64,000 bases of DNA from an uncultured Geobacter sp. (GTDB taxonomy: Bacteria; Desulfobacterota; Desulfuromonadia; Geobacterales; Geobacteraceae), in NCBI GenBank assembly GCA_903925075.1, contig CAIYDQ010000128.1, positions 1 through 64,000 of the forward strand, written 5' to 3'. The notes beneath the pieces were generated by a model, which did no database searches, had not been told where the DNA came from, and was given only the letters and a program-made list of their open reading frames with translations. A program made the position numbers and the translations under genes. Shown here piece by piece: positions 23,009-31,103 of the stretch. Position 1 is the stretch's first letter. The number at the start of each line of letters is the position of its first letter.

Positions 23009-24226
23009 ATGGCAAACGAAAAATCGGTATACAAAAAATTGATTTGCCCAAAATGCGGCTACAACAAGCACGACTCCACTGGCAAGTCGAAAGAGAAGTG
23101 CCCAAAATGCGACATAGAAATGCGCCTATCCGCTAACTGGACTGCAAGGACCATGCGCGATGGGGTAGATGCTACCAAAGGCGGTTTTAGCCGCAAACAG
23201 GATGCGATTGACTACCTTGCCGAGTGCAAACGAGCCGCCCGGTTGGGAGTGCTACAACCTGGCAAGGAGAAGGATATCCGGTGGGAGCAGGCTGGGAGAA
23301 ACTGCAAAAAGTGGTGGGAAGAAGCGGTTGTCACAGGTAATTTGTCTCAAAAGGCCGCTGATTTTTACAAGTATAGAATGAAAAATTTGGACAGGTTTTT
23401 TACCGGGAAAACCTTGCTAGGCATCACAAAGGGAGACGTAAAGGATTATCAGGTTTTCCGGTCAAAAGAAGGCGTCGGGCCTACGACAATAAACCACGAA
23501 AAAACTACCCTGAGAAGGGTCTATACTTTGCACACATCGGAACGCACCAGTGAGGATAAAGCCCCTCAACTCTTCGCCAAGGCTAGAGATATAGGTTCTG
23601 CTGCCAACCTGAAAAAAGTTAAAGGCAAAGTCCGGTTCCTCAACGTGGCAGAGATTAAAGCCCTACTAGGCAATGCTTCTACGCCGATGATTCACACTAT
23701 ATGCCTGCTTGCATTGAACACGGGGTTGCGACGTGGGAATATATTAAACCTCACATGGAAACAAGTATCCCTTCAGCGTGGCGTCATTGATATTCCTGGG
23801 AGCGAAATGAAAAACGGGAAAGACCACACCATCGAAATATCTCCTCAGATAGTAGCCCTGCTGAAGAGATGGCAGGATAAACAACTGATACAATCAGAGT
23901 GGGTCTTTCCTAACTACAACGGGAAATCGGCGTACGACAAGGGTTCATTAACCCAGCAATGGAAGAAAACAATGGACGGGTGTAGGCTAAATGTGGATAC
24001 TGCCGGGGTTCCTGTTCCTCGGAAGGATACCGTGACTTTTCACACCCTTCGCCATACCTATGCATCACAGTTCCTAATGGACGGTGGCGATCTCGTTACA
24101 CTGTCTGAATTGCTGGCACACGCCAATATCAGCATAACGAAAGATGTCTACGGGCACCTGTCCAGGGAACACAGGCGACAGGCCGTAAACACCTTTGCTA
24201 CCAATTTTCTCGACCAGTTCGTTTAA
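23009..24226 (+). CDS. tyrosine-family site-specific integrase with N-terminal zinc ribbon
   Basis: A 405-residue recombinase. Residues 10-35 hold two CxxC pairs (CPKCG, CPKCD), a zinc ribbon in place of the usual arm-binding fold. A SAM-like core-binding domain covers about 85-190. The catalytic domain has Arg in NTGLRRGNILNL, the box HTLRHTYAS with His and Arg, a second His in LLAHANIS, and the nucleophile Tyr in DVYGHLS. It should integrate and excise the island. It begins two bases after the regulator stop, so the pair is cotranscribed. The attachment site is expected just downstream, between 24227 and about 24340. Confidence 0.9.
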   Translation: MANEKSVYKKLICPKCGYNKHDSTGKSKEKCPKCDIEMRLSANWTARTMRDGVDATKGGFSRKQDAIDYLAECKRAARLGVLQPGKEKDIRWEQAGRNCKKWWEEAVVTGNLSQKAADFYKYRMKNLDRFFTGKTLLGITKGDVKDYQVFRSKEGVGPTTINHEKTTLRRVYTLHTSERTSEDKAPQLFAKARDIGSAANLKKVKGKVRFLNVAEIKALLGNASTPMIHTICLLALNTGLRRGNILNLTWKQVSLQRGVIDIPGSEMKNGKDHTIEISPQIVALLKRWQDKQLIQSEWVFPNYNGKSAYDKGSLTQQWKKTMDGCRLNVDTAGVPVPRKDTVTFHTLRHTYASQFLMDGGDLVTLSELLAHANISITKDVYGHLSREHRRQAVNTFATNFLDQFV

Positions 24227-24254
24227 AGGTGTACTTTCCCAATCGAAAAACATT

Positions 24255-24285
24255 GCCCCTAACCCGACGAGGAAAGGGGCCTTTC
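24255..24285 (+). terminator. possible terminator after the integrase
   Basis: GCCCCT (24255-24260) and AGGGGC (24275-24280) with a 14-base loop, followed by CTTTC. The U tract is weak. Confidence 0.4.
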
Positions 24286-24357
24286 AACCTGTGACTAATT
24301 TCGTTACCTACGGGTTTTTAATAGCTATAACCTGCTGTTTTGCAAGGGGGTTTTTCG

Positions 24358-25179
24358 TTGATAAATGAGATGCTCAGTTACGGTTTCATGCAGAGGGCGC
24401 TGATCGGCGGGTCGCTGATCGCCATCCTCTGCTCGGTGCTCGGGGTTTTCCTGGTGCTGCGCAGGCTCTCGCTGATCGGCGACGGCCTATCTCATGTGAC
24501 CTTCGGCAGCGTTGCCCTTGCCATGTTCTTCAGGCTGCACTCCTTCTATACGACTCTCGCCATTATCCCCGTGGTGCTCGCCTGCGCCTTGGGCATCCTC
24601 AAACTGACGCAGAAGGCGCGCATTTACGGAGACGCGGCCATCGGCATCGTCTCGGCGCTGGGGGTCGCCGCCGGGGTCATGCTGGCCAGCATCGCCGGCG
24701 GCTTCAACGTCGATCTCTTCAGCTATCTGTTCGGCAACATCCTCTCCATCAGCTCCAGCGAATTGGTGATCGCGGGGGTGCTATTCATCATCGTCATCGC
24801 CGGGGTGGTTATCTTTTACAACGACCTCTTCGCCAGCACTTTCGACGAGGAACTGGCCAAGAGTTCCGGGATCGACACGGACCGCATCAACGCGGTGCTG
24901 GTGCTTTTGACCGCCCTGACCGTCGTGCTGGCCATGAAAGTGGTGGGCATCATGCTCATTTCGGCGCTGCTGATCCTCCCCGCCGTCTCCGCGCTGCAAA
25001 TCGCCAAAGGGTTCAAGGCCGCCATCGTCTGCGCCGCTCTGATCGGCGTCTGCACCGTAGTCATCGGTATCTCGCTCTCCTTCGTCCTGAATCTTCCCAC
25101 CGGTGCCACCATCGTCTTGATCAATTTCCTCACCTTCATCTGCGCCTTTGCGGCCCGTCCCCTGCTGCGCGCCCGCTGA
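24358..25179 (+). CDS. ZnuB-type Zn/Mn ABC transporter permease
   Basis: A 273-residue membrane protein with about eight hydrophobic segments and the ABC-3 family pattern: an N terminus with MLSYGFMQRALIGG, LIGDGLSHVTFGSVALA in the first loop and LISALLILPAVSALQIAKG in the conserved late helix. Start taken as TTG at 24358, seven bases after AAGGGGG, because family members begin with a few residues before LSYGF; ATG at 24370 is an alternative. The usual partners, a ZnuC-type ATPase and a solute-binding protein, are not in the window. The integrase lies just upstream, so the island may have been inserted between znuC and znuB. Confidence 0.85.
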   Translation: MINEMLSYGFMQRALIGGSLIAILCSVLGVFLVLRRLSLIGDGLSHVTFGSVALAMFFRLHSFYTTLAIIPVVLACALGILKLTQKARIYGDAAIGIVSALGVAAGVMLASIAGGFNVDLFSYLFGNILSISSSELVIAGVLFIIVIAGVVIFYNDLFASTFDEELAKSSGIDTDRINAVLVLLTALTVVLAMKVVGIMLISALLILPAVSALQIAKGFKAAIVCAALIGVCTVVIGISLSFVLNLPTGATIVLINFLTFICAFAARPLLRAR

Positions 25180-25203
25180 GTCTCGCTGAACACACCTTTT
25201 TTT

Positions 25204-25297
25204 CGTAGGTCGCGTTGAGGTACGAAACGCGACGTCGCAACGGTGCGACGGTGGCAATGTCGCGTTTCACGATGAAGCCGTTCAACACGACCTACGG
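25204..25297. repeat. palindromic (REP/MITE-like) element
   Basis: The left arm beginning CGTAGGTCGCGTTGAGG and the inverted right arm ending AACACGACCTACG pair over about 30 bases with a bulge, and both carry GTCGCGTTTC/GAAACGCGAC. The centre is a smaller palindrome with TCGCAACGGTGCGA. Such elements are normally dispersed in many copies. Confidence 0.6.
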
Positions 25298-25389
25298 GTG
25301 TGCGAAGTTGCCAGCAGTTGTGGTGAATAGTTGCGACTTGACGGCAGTGTGGTTAACACGGGGGCAGATGGCGAGTAAAGGGAAAGCCA

Positions 25390-25421
25390 ATAAAAAAGGC
25401 TCCGATGAAATATCGAAGCCT
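25390..25421 (-). terminator. rho-independent terminator of the Hsp20 gene
   Basis: Plus-strand AGGCTCCGAT (25397-25406) pairs with ATCGAAGCCT (25412-25421) apart from one mismatch, loop GAAAT. Read on the minus strand the hairpin ends in TTTTTTATT, a good U tract. Confidence 0.65.
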
Positions 25422-25517
25422 CCCTGCTTTTCCCACTTCCTAAAGCTGGCACCTACTCTTCAAAGGGAGACGCCTAACGCAGGCAGGTGACGTTAGTCGC
25501 AGCCAGCAGCAGTCAAG

Positions 25518-26039
25518 CTACTCAATGGTCAGTTTTTTAACGCGTTGCGCCGATTCCTGGCTCTTGGGTATCCTCACCTCCAGCACGCCGTCCTTGAACG
25601 ACGCGCGCGCCTTATCGGTCAGGATTTCCACCGGCAACCGGCAGGTCCTGGTGAACGAGCCGTAGGAGCGCTCGACCCGGTAGTAATCTTTCTTTTCGAC
25701 CCTTTCTTCGCCGGTTTTCTTGCCCGAAATGGTGATGCTGTCCGTGGTTAACTGCACGTTGATGTCTTCTTTCTTGATGCCGGGGATTTCGGCTTTCACT
25801 ATCACCGACTCGCCGTCTTCAAAAATGTCCACCGGCAGATAGAGTTGCTCCATCTCCTCGCCAGCCATGCGCGGGGACCAGAGCGAAAAGAACGGCCTTT
25901 TGAAGACTTCGTCAAACAGGCGGTCCATCTGCGCTATCGGAGATAAAAAGCGATTTCCCTGACCGCTCTGCAGTTGTCCCTGCCCCTGTTGTTGCCGTTC
26001 GCCTTGTTTAAATAGATCCTTTTCTCCTTTTTCAAGCAT
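25518..26039 (-). CDS. Hsp20/alpha-crystallin small heat shock protein
   Basis: A 173-residue ATP-independent holdase. The N-terminal 45 residues are rich in Gln and Gly, followed by LFDEVFKRPFF. The alpha-crystallin domain (about 70-165) has VKAEIPGIKKEDINVQL, the RVERSYGSFTR strand and the characteristic SFKDGVLEVRIPK. No clear C-terminal IxI motif is present. A sigma-70-like promoter lies upstream. A second Hsp20 gene is at 34866. Confidence 0.92.
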   Translation of the reverse strand: MLEKGEKDLFKQGERQQQGQGQLQSGQGNRFLSPIAQMDRLFDEVFKRPFFSLWSPRMAGEEMEQLYLPVDIFEDGESVIVKAEIPGIKKEDINVQLTTDSITISGKKTGEERVEKKDYYRVERSYGSFTRTCRLPVEILTDKARASFKDGVLEVRIPKSQESAQRVKKLTIE

Positions 26040-26072
26040 ACCAAGCCTCCTTAGCCTGCCTTGATAAGCCCA

Positions 26073-26101
26073 TGATAATCCAGTCGGGTCGCCAAAGTCA
26101 A
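26073..26101 (-). promoter_or_regulatory. putative promoter of the Hsp20 gene
   Basis: On the minus strand TTGACT (plus 26096-26101), 17 bases, TTATCA (plus 26073-26078), about 34 bases before the ATG. I see no good sigma-32 match. Confidence 0.35.
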
Positions 26102-26196
26102 CGTTCGAAGCGACTTCCGGCTAATCAGGCTGTAAAAACAGGAGGTTAAAGGTTGGAGCCGGGGGGGGGAGGCGTGCGGGCCGCGGCAGCGGCGGA

Positions 26197-27303
26197 TTAC
26201 CGAAAGACGACGTTGTCCAGGAAGGCTTGCACGGTCGGGGTGAAGGTCTCGTGCTCCAAAAGGAAGGAGTCGTGCCCGTAGGCGGAGGTGATGGCGTGAT
26301 ACTCCACCGGTTTGCCAAGCCGTTGCAGGCAGGCCACCATTTCCTCGGTCTGGGCCGCGGGGTACAGCCAGTCCGAGCTGAAGGTGAAAAACTGGATGGG
26401 CGCGGTCACCGGGGCGAATGCCTCGTCCAAAGACTCGTAGCCCGACGCGATGTCGTAAAGATCGAGCGCCTTGGCGAGATAGAGGAACGAGTTGGCGTCG
26501 AATCGGTCCACGAAGTTGTAGCCGTTGTAGTCCAGGTAGCGCTCAACCTCGAACTTGCCGAAGAAATCGAACTGGCCGTCCCGAGCCGAAAACCTGCGGC
26601 CGAACTTCGCCGTCATCGATTCGTCGGAGAGAAAGGTGATGTGCCCGATGCCGCGGGCCAGAGCCAAGCCGTCCTTGGGGTTTTTTCGGTACTCCCCTTT
26701 CTTCCAGGTGGGATCGTTGAAGATGGCCCAGCGTGCCACCGCGTTGAGCGAGATGGCTTGGGCGGAGGGGCGCGGCGTGGCGGCGAGTACGACTGCGGAG
26801 GCGACTCGTTCCGGGTACTGTGTGGTCCATTCGAGCGCCTGCATGCCGCCCATGCTTCCTCCCAGCACGCAGAAGAGTTTCTCGATGCCGAGCCTGTCGA
26901 TCAAGAGCGCCTGGGCCTTCACCATGTCGCGCACGGTGATCACCGGGAAGGCGAGGTTGTAGCGTTTGCCGGTTTTGGGGTTGGTGGAGGTGGGGCCGGT
27001 GGAGCCGAAGCAGGAGCCGATGACGTTGCTGCAAATCACGAAGTAGCGGTCCGTATCCAGCAGCTTGCCCGAGCCGACGATCTCGTCCCACCAGCCGCCC
27101 CGCTTCTCCTCGGCGTTGTGGCGGCCGGCCAGATGCGCGCTGCCGGTCCAGGCGTGGGCGACCAGGATGGCGTTGGAGCGCGCCTCATTAAGGGTGCCGT
27201 AGGTTTCGTAGGCGATATCGATCGGGCCGAGGATGCGGCCGCTCTCCAGGCGCAGTTCCGTGTCGAACCTGGCGATTTGTTCTGTCACTATGCCGTAGGA
27301 CAT
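26197..27303 (-). CDS. metX: homoserine O-acetyltransferase
   Basis: A 368-residue alpha/beta hydrolase that acetylates homoserine with acetyl-CoA in methionine synthesis. The family stretches [25 protein letters not shown] and [14 protein letters not shown] are present. Ser150 in the GGSMGG elbow is the nucleophile, with Asp in FSSDWLYP and His in GHDSFLLEH completing the triad. Length is normal. Its leader carries a SAM-I riboswitch with terminator, so it is repressed when S-adenosylmethionine is abundant. No metY or metW follows; the next leftward gene is hsp20. A G9 run lies just after the stop. Confidence 0.95.
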   Translation of the reverse strand: MSYGIVTEQIARFDTELRLESGRILGPIDIAYETYGTLNEARSNAILVAHAWTGSAHLAGRHNAEEKRGGWWDEIVGSGKLLDTDRYFVICSNVIGSCFGSTGPTSTNPKTGKRYNLAFPVITVRDMVKAQALLIDRLGIEKLFCVLGGSMGGMQALEWTTQYPERVASAVVLAATPRPSAQAISLNAVARWAIFNDPTWKKGEYRKNPKDGLALARGIGHITFLSDESMTAKFGRRFSARDGQFDFFGKFEVERYLDYNGYNFVDRFDANSFLYLAKALDLYDIASGYESLDEAFAPVTAPIQFFTFSSDWLYPAAQTEEMVACLQRLGKPVEYHAITSAYGHDSFLLEHETFTPTVQAFLDNVVFR

Positions 27304-27348
27304 GTCTCTCTCGTTTTCGGTGCGGCCGGGATGCGCCGTGCTGGACGC

Positions 27349-27386
27349 AAAAAAGCCCCGTCTCGGATGGTGAGAAGGGGCTTTTG
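27349..27386 (-). terminator. riboswitch expression-platform terminator
   Basis: Read on the minus strand, AAAAGCCCCTTCTCACC pairs with the following GACGGGGC part and ends in TTTTTT, between the SAM-I aptamer and the metX start. It would form when SAM is bound. Confidence 0.75.
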
Positions 27387-27410
27387 GGGCGTCTATAGCT
27401 TAAAGCGCCT

Positions 27411-27513
27411 TTCTCATCTTCGCCTTTCGGCAGGATTTAGCACCTGGCGCCCCTTTCGGAGCCGGTTGCTGTGGTTTCGCAGGGCCTTTCCCTCCACCAC
27501 TCTAGATAAGCAG
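27411..27513 (-). promoter_or_regulatory. SAM-I riboswitch (S-box) ahead of metX
   Basis: The minus strand shows the conserved S-box series: CTTATC..AGAG, GGTGGAGGGA, GGCCCTGCGAAACC, CAGCAACCGG, AGGTGCTAAATCCTGCC and GATGAGAA. These build the four-helix aptamer with P1 closing between CTTATCT and the final AGATGAG. A terminator follows, so binding of SAM should stop metX transcription. Confidence 0.9.
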
Positions 27514-27587
27514 GTCTTTTATTTAATTTTGGTGAAGGATAAGGGAGCCGGCCTTTTTTGTCAACGCCAAACTGACCGAAACCGCCG

Positions 27588-27758
27588 CTAGAGATCGTGG
27601 CGGAATTTGACCAGCAGGTAGATGCAGAGCGCTCCCGCCCCTACCATGACCAGATCCCTCCCCCAGGGAACGGGGTTGCCCAGACCGGAGTAGATGAGGG
27701 GATCGAGCAGCGCTCCGGTGATCAGGCTCGCCCCGCCCCAGGACAGGAGCTTCTTCAT
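27588..27758 (-). CDS. small membrane protein, 56 residues
   Basis: Starts MKKLLSWGGASLITG and has two hydrophobic segments (about 5-24 and 35-51), ending in KFRHDL. Its ATG overlaps the stop of the dehydrogenase gene (ATGA), so it is translationally coupled to it. No family recognised. Confidence 0.55.
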   Translation of the reverse strand: MKKLLSWGGASLITGALLDPLIYSGLGNPVPWGRDLVMVGAGALCIYLLVKFRHDL

Positions 27759-28618
27759 GAGGAAATCGCCTGGAAGACCCCGCAGAAATCCTGGTCGGAG
27801 AATCCTAGCGCCTTGGCTTTCTTGAAGCTTTCATTGGCGGCGGCAGCCGAGAACAGCGGCTGGTCGAGCGCGTCGCCCAGCGCAACGGCGAGGCGGAGGT
27901 CCTTTTGCATGTGCTTCAGGGGGAAGGCCGGATCGAAGGCGCCCGCCGCTATCTGCGCGCCCTTCATCTTGAACATGGGGTTCGCCATGGCTCCGGCGTC
28001 GATCACCTCAAGCAGGTCCGCGGTGTCAAGCCCGGCCTTCGCCGTCAGCGCCAGTGCCTCGCAAAAGATGGCCATCATGCCGCCCATGGTCATGTTGACG
28101 ATCAGCTTCATCTGCGCGCCCCGGCCCACCTCGCCCAGGAACAGGCTCTTTTTCCCCATCTTCTCGAAATAAGGGAGCGCCTCATCGAAAAGCCCCCGGT
28201 CGCCGGCGGCCAGTATGATCAGCGTGCCGTCCTGCGCCGGCTTCTTGCTCCCCGAGACCGGCGCCTCCAGAAACCGGCCCCCCTTGTCGCAGACGGCCTG
28301 GCCGATCTCGCGCGCCGTGGCGGCATCGACCGTGGACATGTCGACGTAACCCCTGCCTGCGCCGATCCCCTCCAGAGCTCCGCCGGGCCCAAAGCAGACC
28401 GCCTGCGCCGCCTCCGGGTCAGCCAGCATGGCAAAGCTGATCCGGCAAGACGAGGTGACTTCGGCAGGGGTGGCGGCAACTTGAGCGCCAAGCGCCGCCA
28501 GCTCCGCGCATTTCTCCGGCGAGCGGTTCCACACCGTGACCTTGAAGCCCGCCTTGATGAGGTTGTTGGCCATGGCGCTGCCCATGATGCCCAACCCTAA
28601 GAATCCGATATTTTCCAT
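27755..28618 (-). CDS. NAD(P)-dependent beta-hydroxyacid dehydrogenase (glyoxylate/succinic semialdehyde reductase type)
   Basis: 287 residues, the usual length of 3-hydroxyisobutyrate dehydrogenase relatives. Rossmann motif GFLGLGIMGSAMANNLI at the N terminus, substrate box EAPVSGSKKPAQDGTL and catalytic Lys in KLIVNMTMGGMM. Members with this pattern in Geobacter are described as NADPH-dependent reductases of glyoxylate and succinic semialdehyde; the exact substrate here is inferred. The ATG at 28618 opens the domain; the much longer frame reaching 29176 runs inside the next gene and is false. Confidence 0.85.
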   Translation of the reverse strand: MENIGFLGLGIMGSAMANNLIKAGFKVTVWNRSPEKCAELAALGAQVAATPAEVTSSCRISFAMLADPEAAQAVCFGPGGALEGIGAGRGYVDMSTVDAATAREIGQAVCDKGGRFLEAPVSGSKKPAQDGTLIILAAGDRGLFDEALPYFEKMGKKSLFLGEVGRGAQMKLIVNMTMGGMMAIFCEALALTAKAGLDTADLLEVIDAGAMANPMFKMKGAQIAAGAFDPAFPLKHMQKDLRLAVALGDALDQPLFSAAAANESFKKAKALGFSDQDFCGVFQAISS

Positions 28619-28659
28619 GTGAGGCCTCCGTGATTTTATCGATGCATTGAGAAGGTAAG

Positions 28660-29559
28660 TTACGGTTTCCCCAAGGGTGAACAAGAGCAGATGCCGGCGA
28701 TCGGGCAGTTGGCGCATTTGAGCAGATCCTTGCCGTCGCACCCCTCCGAGATCCCCAGGTGGCAGAGCGAGAAATCGTACTTCACCGGATCCGCTGGGTC
28801 GAGTTCCCGAAGCCGTGCGGTGATCTCGCGCGCCATGCGCCAGTCCGCCTGCTTGCGGCCGGTGAACCCCAGAAAACCACAGATCCGCTGGATGTGCGCG
28901 TCCACCGGGATGACGAGTTTCGACGGGCTGATCCCTTTCCAGAGTCCCAGATCGATGCCGTCCTCCGGGCGCACCATCCACCTCAGATACATGCAAAGCC
29001 GCTTGCAGGCGCTGCCGGAGGCGGGCGAAGGGAACATGAAGGGGAAGTATGAATCTTTCGGAGCGGCGGCGTCGCCGAAGACCGCCGACAGGTCCAGCGC
29101 CTTGATCGCCTCGGTGAAGCCGGCAAGGGTCTGGGTCACATCCTCTCTCGACTCGTCGTGAAAGCGCAGCAGCCACGCCTCGATGGAGCCCGCCTCGCGC
29201 AGCATGGTGCGGCAGGCGAGAAGCAGAGCGCAGAGGTCGCGGCCGTCGTTGAAGCGGTGCTTGAATCCGGCGAACAGGCGCAGGCCGCGTTGCGGGTCGA
29301 AGCGCTCCACGAACAGCCGGGGCGAGCCGTCCATGGCGGAGAAGATCCCTTCCAGGCTCCTTTTGATGATCTTCACGTTGCCGTAGGCGAAGGAGGCGGC
29401 GATCAGGCCGACGATTTCCTGGTCTTCCCGGCTTTTATAGCGATGGCAAAAGGAGAGCGGGTCGTTGGCAAGGTGGACCTGGGAGCGCGAGGCGTAGAGT
29501 CCTTCGAGTATGTTTTTCAGCTCCACGGCGGGTTTTCCTCGCTCTGCTGCGATGGACAT
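28660..29559 (-). CDS. TIGR02757/DUF2400 family protein
   Basis: A 299-residue conserved protein. It has the typical parts NDPLSFCHRYKSREDQEI, LIAASFAYGNVKIIKRSLE, KRLCMYLRWMVRPEDGIDLG and a C-terminal Cys cluster (CDGKDLLKCANCPIAGIC), which suggests metal or iron-sulfur binding and a helix-hairpin-helix glycosylase-like fold. The function is not established. It lies 41 bases upstream of the dehydrogenase on the same strand. Confidence 0.8.
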   Translation of the reverse strand: MSIAAERGKPAVELKNILEGLYASRSQVHLANDPLSFCHRYKSREDQEIVGLIAASFAYGNVKIIKRSLEGIFSAMDGSPRLFVERFDPQRGLRLFAGFKHRFNDGRDLCALLLACRTMLREAGSIEAWLLRFHDESREDVTQTLAGFTEAIKALDLSAVFGDAAAPKDSYFPFMFPSPASGSACKRLCMYLRWMVRPEDGIDLGLWKGISPSKLVIPVDAHIQRICGFLGFTGRKQADWRMAREITARLRELDPADPVKYDFSLCHLGISEGCDGKDLLKCANCPIAGICSCSPLGKP

Positions 29560-29624
29560 TCGGATATGGCCTGCTAGGTTATCACAGTGATCGGAAGGCT
29601 TAAAGCAAAAAGGGGGTGGCGCAC

Positions 29625-29996
29625 ATGAAGCTGGCAGAACTGTTTCCGGAAGGGGGTAGGGGAGTGATCGGCACGGCCGACAACAACGGCGTCGTGAACC
29701 AGGCGGTGTTCGCCGTGCCGCATGTGATCGACGAGGAAACGCTCGCCTGGGGCTTTACCGAGGGGCGCAGCATCGAGAACTTGAGGAAGAACCCGCATGC
29801 GAGCTATCTCTACCTGGCTCCCACCCGCGGCTATAGCGGCTGGCGGCTGACCCTTACCCTGAAACGGGAGACGACGGAGGGTGATCTGCTGGCGGCGATC
29901 CGGGAGCAGACCGACAAAGTGGTGGGCTCGCAGGCGGGAGAGGCGGTGAAGTACCTGGTCTATTTCAAGGTGGACGAAGTGCGCCCGCTCATGTAG
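29625..29996 (+). CDS. pyridoxamine 5'-phosphate oxidase-like flavin protein
   Basis: A 123-residue split-barrel protein. The pattern [29 protein letters not shown] and [27 protein letters not shown] is that of small PNPOx-like FMN-binding proteins, in which the barrel dimer binds flavin. Start at 29625 after AGGGGGTGGCGCAC, three codons into the open frame. It is convergent with dtd and overlaps its end by eight bases. The substrate is unknown. Confidence 0.7.
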   Translation: MKLAELFPEGGRGVIGTADNNGVVNQAVFAVPHVIDEETLAWGFTEGRSIENLRKNPHASYLYLAPTRGYSGWRLTLTLKRETTEGDLLAAIREQTDKVVGSQAGEAVKYLVYFKVDEVRPLM

Positions 29997-30450
29997 CTGC
30001 GCCGGCCTTTTTCGGGCTCTCCAGGATGAAGGTGACCGGGCCGTCATTCACCAGCGAGACCGCCATGTCGGCCTGGAAGATCCCGCTTTGCACCGGCACG
30101 CCGAGTTCCCAAACCTTTCCCATGAAGTAGCTATAGAGGCGGTTCGCCTCCTCCGGCGCGGCCGCCGTGTCGAAGGAGGGGCGCCGCCCCTTGGCGCAGT
30201 TTCCCGCCAGGGTGAACTGCGACACGGCCAGCACGCTGCCGCCGACTTCGGGGAGGGCCAGATTCATCTTCCCCGCTTGGTCGCTGAAGATCCTCAGATT
30301 GACGATCTTTTCCGCCATCCAGTCCGCCTGGCGGCAACCGTCGCCGACCTCGACGCCGAGCAGCACCAGCACGCCGTGGCCGATCTCTCCGACCACCCTC
30401 CCTTCCACGCTGACCCGCGCTTCTTTTACCCGCTGGATGACCGCCTTCAC
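29989..30450 (-). CDS. dtd: D-aminoacyl-tRNA deacylase
   Basis: 153 residues with the dtd signatures: [15 protein letters not shown] at the start, [19 protein letters not shown] with the SQ-T active-site motif, and the cis-Gly-Pro motif in [12 protein letters not shown] near the end. It removes D-amino acids (and Gly) mischarged on tRNA. It overlaps the macrodomain gene by four bases, so they form an operon. Confidence 0.95.
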   Translation of the reverse strand: MKAVIQRVKEARVSVEGRVVGEIGHGVLVLLGVEVGDGCRQADWMAEKIVNLRIFSDQAGKMNLALPEVGGSVLAVSQFTLAGNCAKGRRPSFDTAAAPEEANRLYSYFMGKVWELGVPVQSGIFQADMAVSLVNDGPVTFILESPKKAGAAT

Positions 30451-30965
30451 GAAAAAACCTCCTCCAGCATCCGCTCATAAACAAGCCGGGTTTCGGCGGA
30501 GAAGGCGACGAAAATCACCTTTGCCAGTTCGGGATAGGTCGCCAGCGCGGACTTCACCTCTTCCAGCGCGATGCGGCACGCCTGCTCCGGCGGATAGCGG
30601 TAGACGCCGGTACTGATGGCGGGGAAGGCGATGCTGGTCAGTCCGTGCTCGTGGGCGAGCCGGCAGGCGTTGCGGTAGCAGCTGCGTAAAAGTTCTGGCT
30701 CCCCCTTGGCGCCTCCATGCCAGACCGGTCCGACCGTGTGGATCACGTAGCGCGCCGGGAGACGGTAACCGGCGGTGATCTTGGCTTCGCCGGTCGCGCA
30801 TCCGGAAAGGGTTCTGCACTCGGCCAGCAGTTCCGGCCCCGCTGCCCGGTGAATGGCGCCGTCGACGCCACCACCGCCCAGAAGCGAGCTGTTGGCGGCG
30901 TTGACGATGGCATCAACCGAGAGGCTGGTGATGTCGGCTTCGATGATCTCGATGCGGTCGGGCAT
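30447..30965 (-). CDS. macrodomain O-acetyl-ADP-ribose deacetylase-like protein
   Basis: A 172-residue single macrodomain. Ligand motifs are clear: [20 protein letters not shown], the glycine loop [32 protein letters not shown], and [13 protein letters not shown] near the C terminus. Homologues such as YmdB hydrolyse O-acetyl-ADP-ribose and mono-ADP-ribose. ATG at 30965 follows GAGGTGCAC. The stop overlaps dtd. Confidence 0.9.
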   Translation of the reverse strand: MPDRIEIIEADITSLSVDAIVNAANSSLLGGGGVDGAIHRAAGPELLAECRTLSGCATGEAKITAGYRLPARYVIHTVGPVWHGGAKGEPELLRSCYRNACRLAHEHGLTSIAFPAISTGVYRYPPEQACRIALEEVKSALATYPELAKVIFVAFSAETRLVYERMLEEVFS

Positions 30966-31047
30966 GTGCACCTCGCTCGGCGACTGATGGATTTATGGGA
31001 ATTATGGGAGCGATGGGAATTATGGGACTGCCATGACTGCCTGTGCC

Positions 31048-31080
31048 TGCCCTGGGACTGCCCTGGGACTGCCCTGGGAC
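31048..31080. repeat. 11-bp tandem repeat, three copies
   Basis: TGCCCTGGGAC occurs three times head to tail. Just upstream (about 30989-31027) GGGAATTATGGGA-like units are also repeated. Both are short-period intergenic repeats between nfo and the macrodomain gene. Confidence 0.6.
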
Positions 31081-31103
31081 GCTCGACTGTCGGCCGGCTG
31101 GGG

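Larger units (their letters stand above)
11587..24226. mobile_element. integrated phage-derived island, possibly a phage satellite
   Basis: A block with tyrosine integrase, regulator, divergent promoters, excisionase-like protein, phage recombination and replication genes and a terminase small subunit, but no large terminase, portal, capsid, protease or tail gene. Genes overlap by one to a few bases and use G-rich ribosome-binding sites, unlike the flanks. The order from integrase to terS resembles phage-inducible chromosomal islands. A prophage whose late genes were deleted would look the same. The limits given are only the outermost phage-like genes; attachment repeats were not found by eye. 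Confidence 0.7.
25180..25517. other. intergenic with palindromic repeat and terminator
   Basis: 338 bases without a supportable gene; a 91-codon frame on the plus strand runs through the palindrome and is rejected. The palindrome and a terminator are listed separately. Confidence 0.5.

Noticed and set aside
25215-25490. A 91-codon plus-strand frame after znuB
   Set aside because: It runs through a palindromic repeat and a terminator, so it is not a plausible gene.
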